This document shows, in pieces, positions 21,721 to 28,488 of a DNA stretch of 28,488 bases. How positions within the stretch are numbered: the first letter of the stretch is position 1; each line of letters begins with the position of its first letter. This DNA comes from Nemertoderma westbladi (taxonomy: Eukaryota; Xenacoelomorpha; Nemertodermatida; Nemertodermatidae), in contig JAUCBJ010001927.1 of NCBI GenBank assembly GCA_032718475.1, forward strand, positions 1-28,488. The letters are read 5' to 3'. The position numbers and the translations under genes are program-made. The notes beneath the pieces were generated by a model, which was given only the letters and a program-made list of their open reading frames with translations, was not told the DNA's origin and ran no database searches.

Positions 21721-21940
21721 TTAACTGCTATTATCTTAGCTTCTCGAAGGCCACACGGAAATTCTACTTGGAAAATTTCTAAACTTTTGCCAAACAACAT
21801 GTGTACCAAGTTTGGATAGATTTCATCAAAGATTGGCCGAGTTATTAACGTTTAAAATTGAACACGACAGAACGACAGAACGACAGGTTGATTAATGGTA
21901 CCACTACGCTAAGGCTCACTCACTTCGTGGCTCGCCCCAC
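21721..21940 (+). repeat. Dispersed repeat family B, copy 2
   Basis: Second copy of the family at 2866-3070. It carries three acgacag units (acgacagaacgacagaacgacagg) where copy 1 has a single cgacagg, so this small internal run has expanded or contracted. Confidence 0.75.
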
Positions 21941-22199
21941 ATGATCTCCATTTTATTTGGAACACAATTTGAATTTACATTAATCGATTGAACAATCAGC
22001 TGCTCAGATGCAGAAAGACTAGCTGTAATGCTTCGAGTATCAGTAATCAAGTAAATTCAATTATTGTTCCTACACATATAATTGGGATTCTGAGATTTCG
22101 GCAATATGCATAGATGTTATAGACGACTAATTATAATAACATTCCTAACCGGCACACTTAAAATGGCCGGACCAAAGGACTAACTTATTCAAGGGTCTG

Positions 22200-23260
22200 A
22201 ATAATACTAACTCTGACTGATAATCAGAAGGAGCTGATCAAATATCAGGATGTGATGCCAGCAATAATCCCGATGCCCGCATGCAATCAATTCAGGCATT
22301 AGATCAACCTGCTAGCTGGGAGGAAAATCCAACCACCGCCGAGGTTATGGCTGAATCTCCAGCTGATTGCATCAATGTTTGGAAGGACCACTTTGAGAGG
22401 TACACAAACAACGACAGTGTATTATTGCCTGGGTTTCAATGGGGGTCATTTTAAGGACTCCTTGGAAATAACCTGCAAATCTTTAAGGGTAATCCTATGT
22501 TATATACATTGTTTGGTGTGTTTGTTATTGTTTTTAAGGAATTTATAAATATTACAGAAATATATCTATCTATATAGATATATAACTTTCGGGTGTCATA
22601 AAGTGTGTCTGAGTCTATACAATATAATTATATTGAATCACATCAGGTATCCTGTATCTGGAAAGATTGCACACTGGCTCTTAGAAAGATAATTGAAGAG
22701 TAGTCAAAAAGAAAGACAGACATCTGGCTGGCTGTCATCTTTGTTGACTTCTTTAAGGAATCCGATTCCGTATGACCACTTATGTTCAGCATACGTGCAG
22801 CATATCGGATTCCTGATGGAACCATTGCAGCTATCAGATCACAATACATCATTTGATAATACAGCTGATAGTTAAACAGATCCATTCGATGTCTCATGCG
22901 GAGTCCTTCAGGGTGACACACGTATACCATTCTTGTTCATAATTGTGGTTGATTACGTTCTCTGCACTTCCTTTAACCTTCATAATAATAATGGGGTCAT
23001 GGTGACACCCATTTTGGCTCCAGAAGTCGAGAGAACCCAGCCAAGCACCATACTGATCTAGACTTTGCTAAAGGCATTGTTAAGGCTACTTCTAGTGTAG
23101 ATTATTTTGTTAACTCCAAGGAGACCAAAATTTTGGCAGTTAACCCCGACAGTCAGTTTCAGGTATATAAGGGGACTGAAGGGGCAGCAAGTCCCATATA
23201 ATAAAGTAGAATCTCAAGGTTATTATTTAGAGTGGCAGTAGAACACCAACTACCTACCAA
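22200..23260 (+). mobile_element. RTE-like LINE relic (fragment 1)
   Basis: Broken plus-strand frames give a pre-RT segment AEVMAESPADCINVWKDHFE near 22340-22400; then, after about 250 bp of unrelated or decayed sequence, motif A VIFVDFFKESDSV near 22735; motif B CGVLQGDTRIPFLFIIVVDY near 22900; and a downstream NSKETKILAVNP near 23110. The region that should hold the FADD/YADD box (about 22990-23070) is decayed and no intact box was seen. Stops and frameshifts are frequent and the end is truncated near 23260. The wording is close to that of the two RTE-like copies at 24386-27140. Confidence 0.8.
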
Positions 23261-23716
23261 CTGAGGACACCAACTATCTGGTTGACACATACACAAGAAT
23301 GCTACACCCGTTTAATTGAAGTAATGACTTACTTTAATTGAGGGTCTGAGAGTAGAAAATTTTCACATTTCATAATAATGTAATACAATAATGCAATAAA
23401 TCTGGCTCTGGTGTATCACAAATGAGAATTCAAGGTAATAATGGATTAATAGACGAACTACAAGTTTGGACTAGTGTAGGACAAAATTGAAGAATACCAA
23501 CAAGGACCCACAGCATGGCTGCTTTTAATAATTATATAGCATCTATTCATTTTCGAGTTACAATAATTTAAATAATTTTTATAAAGAAAAACAAAACATA
23601 ATACTGCTTGCATAATAATTCTTCAAGCTGGAATAATATCTAATATTGCAGTATTGCATTGTGTTACAGTATAACCAGCATAATTATTTTAGCCAATATA
23701 TGATACTGATACTAAC
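23261..23716 (-). other. Intron 3' of the 126-bp exon
   Basis: AT-rich, directly after the donor at 23716 on the minus strand. No additional exon or element recognised. Confidence 0.5.
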
Positions 23717-23842
23717 CAATTTCATTCCTTTGAGATGAATTTAGGTCGACTTTGGTACGATCAATCGATATCTGTACAGGAATTGCAGATTTCGTAGATT
23801 TTCCATTGGGTGATGGTAGTTGACGAGCTGTCTTATCAACCC
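23717..23842 (-). CDS. 126-bp exon, polar disordered segment
   Basis: On the minus strand, acceptor catgcacgcag, then 126 open bases, then donor attg followed by gttagt. It is phase 1 at both ends, so the leftover g joins gt of the next exon at 16955 to give Gly and the frame stays open across the junction. It encodes VDKTARQLPSPNGKSTKSAI followed by PVQISIDRTKVDLNSSQRNEI: basic, polar, without a known domain. It is a second frame-neutral cassette in the same gene. The acceptor shows that at least one more exon lies upstream, beyond the window or undetected. Exon support comes from splice sites and phase, not from homology. Confidence 0.6.
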
Positions 23843-24385
23843 CTGCGTGCATGATAAACAATAATAATTGTATAAATTGCTGAAGTTAAAATAGCAATTT
23901 ATTCACCTTAGAAGAATAGTAATGTATTTTATTGACCATTTTTTCTATTTATCACTCATTCATTCATTTTACTTTCCAGAATATCGTTTTTGGAATATTA
24001 AATGCGATGCACTGTCATACAAAAATTGTGATTGAAATACTGTACCTCTATTAAAATTGTAGAGGGTTTATCAACACAGTGACCAGTGAAAGCTATCAAG
24101 CGATAAATTTAATTAAACTATTCCCCACAGTAAACGTATTCGATTTACTTGAACTATATCAGCAACATGATGGCCGATGTAACTAAACTGTAAATTGGCT
24201 AAGTTATTAGTTTTAAGGAAGGGCAGCTTATGCTGCATTTAAACATTCACAGCAAGGGTTAAGCTTACTTTATTCTACCCCGTGGGACAATATCTTAACT
24301 AGGTAGAACCCTAGACGCCGTCTGATCTTCCTGTAAATAATTCTTTACATTTCCTTAGGGATTTTGTTATTGGTAACATCTGATA
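23843..24385 (-). other. Intron 5' of the 126-bp exon
   Basis: AT-rich sequence up to the acceptor at 23843. No exon or repeat family recognised before the LINE relic begins near 24386. Confidence 0.5.
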
Positions 24386-25270
24386 TTAACCAAAATGGGT
24401 TCGCCGAAATGGATTTCACTGGGAGATCACTGAGGAATTATCTACAAGGAGGAGCAGGCATTTAGCAATTATATTTGTATGTTTCTTCGATGTCTTCGAC
24501 TCCACTACCACCCATGTATGTTGAAGATCCTTGAGACCTATGGGGGGGGGGGGGGGGGGGGGGGTCGCTACGGTTCCACAACATTTGTAGATACAGACAC
24601 ATATGAAGTGTCATAGGGTGTTCGTCAGAGTGACACCCTAGGTCCTTTACTCTTCATTATAGTGGTGGTGCGAATGTATCTTGGCAAACATAATATAAAT
24701 AGGGTGGAAATACAACCTGTAAACATGGATTTCCCCAGATGATTATCGATCAATGTGTGTTGAGTCATTTCATGGCCTGGTTTGTAATGTAGAAAACTTC
24801 TGCAATATATGGGATTGCCATATGTGGCATCTATAGCTGCTATATATGGCAGCATGGCAGGCCATACTGGTCTCTTGCTGAGGTAGACACCAGTTTCGAG
24901 ATAGTACACCAGATTGGTGCGAATGTTAAACTTGGGTTAAACTTGGCATAAAATACAATGGTCATTTCACAAACCAATCAAAGCAATCTACCATCTCGGT
25001 AGTAACCGAAAAATGGCCTAAAAAACCCTGACACGATCCTGCAGGCAAGGCGACGAACGAGACTTGTCGTCCATTGGCGTTGTAGAACTGATCCCCCCGT
25101 CTATGATCTTGTTCTTTGGCAGCCGGCCGGCGTGAAGAACGTGACGGACAGCCATTCACATTTCTGCAACGTCTGCTAAAAGATACTAGTCTTGGTAGAG
25201 CAGATCATTCCAGAGCAGACGTGATATCATTGAGATCTGGAATATGGAATGGCTGATCGAGAACTACTAC
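24386..25270 (+). mobile_element. RTE-like LINE relic (fragment 2), plus strand
   Basis: Broken frames give QNGF near 24391, motif A IIFVCFFDVFDS near 24470, then a G tract, motif B as RQSDTLGPLLFIIVVV near 24620, GANVKLGLNL near 24920, and the C-terminal domain VYDLVLWQPAG near 25100 and QPFTFLQRLLKDTSLGRADH near 25150. It ends near a WNG and stop at about 25250, followed by an (ACT)n tract. RTE-clade elements characteristically have very short 3' UTRs ending in small tandem repeats, which fits. The FADD/YADD box is not recognisable and the copy is dead. Confidence 0.8.
24542..24564 (+). repeat. Homopolymer (G)23
   Basis: Longest of the six C/G runs. It interrupts the RT domain of the plus-strand RTE-like relic between motifs A and B. 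Confidence 0.9.
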
Positions 25271-25278
25271 TACTACTA
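25263..25278. repeat. (ACT)5 / (TAG)5 microsatellite at the junction of two LINEs
   Basis: Five ACT units that form the 3' end of the plus-strand RTE-like relic and, read as tag on the other strand, the stop codon and 3' tail of the minus-strand one. Both elements end here. Confidence 0.85.
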
Positions 25279-27140
25279 TGTCGAGCGAACTCGGACAGTG
25301 GAAATGAGATCCTTCCAGGCTTCCCGATTCTCCATAGTTGTCGCAATTTCGTTTCTCCCAAGTTCAGTATCACTTTCAAGTTGATCTATATATGTTATGG
25401 CTGGTCGTCCATGACTACGCTTTCCATGAGTTGGTTGCCAGAAAAGTAGATCTGGTATGACCTCGTCTTTACTTCGCCAGCAGTGCCCACTGAATCTTAA
25501 TCTGCGTTCATAGAGGGTGGTTGATACAGGTGGTATTGTACCATACAGCTTTGCGTTTGTCATGTGTTGTCTCCAGCTGATGTTTAGGGCTGCCCTTAGT
25601 CGTCTTGTGTAGCAACCATCAATTCGTTGTTCAAGTGATTTAGTCAGTGTCCAGGTCTCAGCCCCGTATAAAAATAGACTATCCACTGTGGCTCGAAAGA
25701 ACTTAGTCTTCAGGTGCCTGGAGAGATCTGATTTCCAGATGGTATCCATTTTTGATAGAGCTACCCAAGCCTTTGCTTTCCTAACTTCTATGTCCTTTTT
25801 GCTACTCTCTATCCATGATCCAAGGTACTGGAAGTCATCGACCTTCCTTAGTTGATTATTATCAATGGTTGTCAAGTTTCCATCAACATTAAAGGTCATG
25901 AATTCGGTCTTGGTAGCATTTATATGCAATCCAACCTCCTTAGCAGCCCTCTCCACTTTATTTAGTAGAAGATGTGCATCTGAAGATGTGCTATCTGTGA
26001 CAGTAGTTGCCGGATATCTACTACTTCTGCGTTCTTGAAGTGTGAATCCCAGATCTACAAATAGTAATGGTGCTAATATGTCACCTTGCAGTACGCCAGC
26101 CAGGATTGAGAAAAACTCAGTTTCACCATCTGGTGAGAGTGCCTGCGCTTCTGTGTCACAATATAACAATCCAATGCCCTCCACAATTACTTCTGATATT
26201 CCACAAGCTCTTAGGATTTCAAGCATTTTACCTCTATGGATGGAGTTGAATGCCTTATTGAAGTCCACAAAAGTCATGACTGTGGGGAGATTCTTTGACT
26301 TAATTCCTGCAATCAGTCTCCGTAGTGCAAGTATCTGAGCTATTGTTGATCTACTTGGTCGAAATCCGTTTTGGCTCTTACGCAGTTGTCTCTCTATGTG
26401 AGGCCTAATCCTATATAGAATCATTTTATTGTATATTTTGGCAGCTACCACAAGCAGACAGATCCCACGATAGTTTGTTGGTATGCCGAGGTCTCCTTTC
26501 TTGGGGAAAGGCTTTAGTTGACCTTTAGTCAAAATTGGTGGTGGCTTTTCACTTTTTAACATCCGGTTGCAAACATTCAATAATGGTCTGTTTTGCACTC
26601 CTGTTTACCATACCTCCGCTGGGACTTCATCTAATCCACTCGCTTTATTATTGGACATGCTTTTAATGCTTCTTTGGAGTTCGGGAGGCGGTCCCTGTTT
26701 CTAAAGATAGTGTCTTGTCATATATTTTCCTTGTATGGCTGACCTCGATGTTTGGTGACTGCCCAAGCAAGTTGCTGAAGTGATTTTTCCACTTCCCAAC
26801 ACGTTCTTCAGGACTATCGGCTTTGAGGCACACCTTTGCACAACTTTTCCGACCAGATACCGACAGATTTACAGTTTGCCAGGTAAGTCTTGATTGTTGC
26901 TGTATGTGAGCAGTTGTAATTGCTTCAATTTTATCCTGTATATACTTTTCCTGGCTGATGTTGTAGGCCAATTTAAGATCGTCCTTAGCTTTCTCAACCT
27001 TGTCAATGTTTTCGGTTGTTGGTTGTTCGGTAATAACTTTGTAGGCTATCTTAAGATCTTCTCTCTTACAAGTAACCTCAGAGTTTTGCCATGGCACATA
27101 CTGTGGAACAGTGGAAGGTGTTGCCGTGAAAGTTGGCTAA
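25276..27140 (-). mobile_element. RTE-like LINE relic (fragment 3), minus strand
   Basis: It starts with PSTVPQYVPWQNSEV near 27110 and an acidic/basic helical segment, and is open to about 26700. One frameshift follows; the frame then continues as LQRSIKSMSNNKASGLDEVP, a stop in place of a codon after EVW (near 26612), and a 440-codon open stretch from 26598. That stretch contains NYRGICLL, QNGFRPSRST, motif A FVDFNKAFNSIHRGKM, motif B GVLQGDILAPLLF, KTEFMTF, YLGSW, the YGAETWTLTKSLEQRIDGCY thumb/C-terminal region and GKRSHGRPAITYID. The FADD/YADD box and flanking residues are missing by deletion at about 25985-26070, which left the frame open. The endonuclease is absent (5' truncation). It is the least decayed LINE here but cannot be active. 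Confidence 0.9.
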
Positions 27141-27448
27141 TAATTAATTTATCTTAATACAAAGTCCTTTACATGCATCGTATTATAAAGTGAGTAAGCA
27201 AACAACCTAAGTTGATTAAGATGCAACATTATCTAAAGAATAAGAGACTAATCCCAAGATTACCAGATTAGAAATTATTAGATCCCCTCCCCTATTTAGT
27301 ATGTTAAAATATACTTAAATAAAACACATACGTACCTTCAAAAATATTCATAACACAGCAATAACAGCAATTTCGCACAATGATCGTAGTTGTTCATTAA
27401 ATTTACAGATAAGGGGGGGGGGGGGGGGGGGGCAACTGGACGCAATAA
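27141..27448. other. Probable intron with a (G)20 tract
   Basis: AT-rich sequence with no exon seen. A run of 20 G residues lies at 27413-27432, just before repeat C. Confidence 0.5.
27413..27432 (+). repeat. Homopolymer (G)20
   Basis: Uninterrupted G run about 16 bp upstream of repeat family C copy 2. Copy 1 of that family has no such run at the matching position. Confidence 0.9.
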
Positions 27449-27660
27449 AATTTCATCTATTTCCAGGGGAAATTCGACGCAAATAACAGATGATTACTCT
27501 CAAAAATAAAACTTTAACCTGTTCTATTGTGTTTAGTGTATTGTTTTGGTTAAAATAACGTGCCACTGTAACCTGCTCCTTTCCCTAAATTGATAATTTA
27601 AAATTGAGGCGGGATATTAATTCGCCAAGGCGGGTTTTGCGTCCAGTTTCCCCCCTGTCT
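27449..27660 (+). repeat. Dispersed repeat family C, copy 2
   Basis: Partner of 19438-19600. Past the shared part it continues with aggcgggatattaattcgcc and a second ggcgggttttgcg, a small GC-rich patch not clearly present in copy 1. Both copies are followed at some distance by a C-rich run ending ccctgtc. Confidence 0.65.
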
Positions 27661-28283
27661 CTAAATTTAATATACAAGATAATTAATTATACTTGAAGAT
27701 CAGTTGCATTAAAATTTCCGATCTAATATCGAGAATTAGGCCTAGAGTATAAAGAAAACATTGTTATGAATATACAACATAACATTGATGCAGTCCAAAA
27801 GCATAATATTGTTAGGTATTTATTTAAAGAAAAGAAAAGACATCGAGTTCAAAACAGAATGAGATGCAGTAATAACTAGGAATTTCGGAATCTTCCTTCT
27901 AGCACTCTGCAGATTAGCTAACAGTGCACCTTGGTGGTACTGCACTGGTTGGTAATTGGTTATACCATAGCAAAGCCGAACTTATTAGTACACATATTGG
28001 AGACCGAAGTATTCTGTTAGCAGCAAAATGCAACCTATGTAATGTTAGAAAAGTCGCAGGGAAAATATTCTTATTGCTGGTTGGATGTTCTTGGAAATCT
28101 GTCCTATTCCAACGGTAAATGAATACTGGTGTGGGAGGATATCTACTGTATTACATAACATACATATGTAAGACATTGACATAAGATTGTATATGGAGGT
28201 CAACTCAAAAATATTCCTGTGCTATGATTAATTGATCAACTAATTGAAAATAGGATCCTACTACGAAAACCTTGTATTCTTCA
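27661..28283. other. Non-coding, nothing recognised
   Basis: AT-rich with no exon carrying good splice sites on the minus strand. The 64-codon plus-strand frame at 27924-28118 has no supporting feature. Confidence 0.4.
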
Positions 28284-28488
28284 CACGTTCGTGGGGCCTT
28301 CGCGCAGCACGAGGCCCAGTTATGAGATACAAATTAAAATTGTGCGACTGTATCACAAAATCAGGTTATGAGAGATTAACCCACACCACCAAATTAATCA
28401 AAGAAAGGGGGAAAGTACGTGTTCACCCCTTTTAATCTGCACCCCCCCCCCCCCCCCCCCACCCACCAATACATAACCGCGACATCTA
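28284..28488 (+). repeat. Dispersed repeat family A, copy 3, with (C)19, cut by window end
   Basis: Nearly the same as copy 2 (20396-20599) through the core tacaaattaaaattgtgcga, gtgttcacccctttta and ataaccgcgacatcta. The C run at 28442-28460 is longer than in copy 2 (13) at the same place, so the tract belongs to the repeat and varies in length. Confidence 0.8.

Noticed and set aside
12983-23842. Naming the host gene as a RIM, Piccolo or supervillin relative
   Set aside because: Short resemblances (RQLPSP, coiled coil, FNAKA) are too weak. No zinc finger, PDZ, C2 or gelsolin domain is present in the window.
24962-25159. 65-codon GC-rich minus-strand frame
   Set aside because: It is the antisense of the C-terminal domain of the plus-strand RTE-like relic (VYDLVLWQPAG).

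Overview
This is a stretch of nuclear DNA from an invertebrate animal. The evidence is AT-rich sequence, introns with GT-AG junctions, tRNA-derived SINEs, several families of non-LTR retrotransposon relics, DNA-transposon-like elements with inverted ends, and no compact or operon-like gene packing. The exact phylum cannot be read from the sequence; a marine invertebrate is a guess. I see no prokaryotic, organellar or viral genome features.

One host gene is supported, on the minus strand, entering from the right and probably leaving on the left. Its exons, in transcript order, are 23842-23717 (126 bp), 16955-16776 (180 bp) and 16328-12983 (about 3.35 kb), then a speculative 40-bp exon at 3239-3200, then 1197-1060 (138 bp). 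Splice sites and codon phases agree across every proposed junction. The protein is largely disordered and rich in Tyr, Gln, Ser, Asn and Asp, with one short charged helical segment. I do not recognise the family. Neither the start codon nor the true stop codon lies in the window.

The introns are full of mobile DNA. From left to right: a tRNA-type SINE (321-612); single copies of three dispersed repeat families (A, B and C, each with more copies further right); a degraded LINE with a perfect 212-bp tandem duplication inside its reverse transcriptase (about 6200-8440); a roughly 1-kb element with hAT-like ends (8632-9617); a roughly 1.56-kb inverted-end element (10982-12543) that carries a nested, cleanly bounded SINE and a transposase-like relic; and a perfect 51-bp palindrome (12585-12635). 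To the right of the big exon are an antisense CR1-like LINE relic (17087-18870) and three RTE-like LINE relics. Two of those RTE-like relics (24386-25270 on plus, 25276-27140 on minus) meet tail to tail at one short (CTA)n tract.

Runs of 13 to 23 C or G residues occur six times and stand out in this AT-rich setting. I found no RNA gene beyond the SINE heads, no CRISPR array and no convincing promoter. The most interesting items are the large Tyr/Gln-rich exon with its triple-AG acceptor, the tail-to-tail RTE pair, the RTE frame that stays open after losing its catalytic box, and the perfect palindrome.
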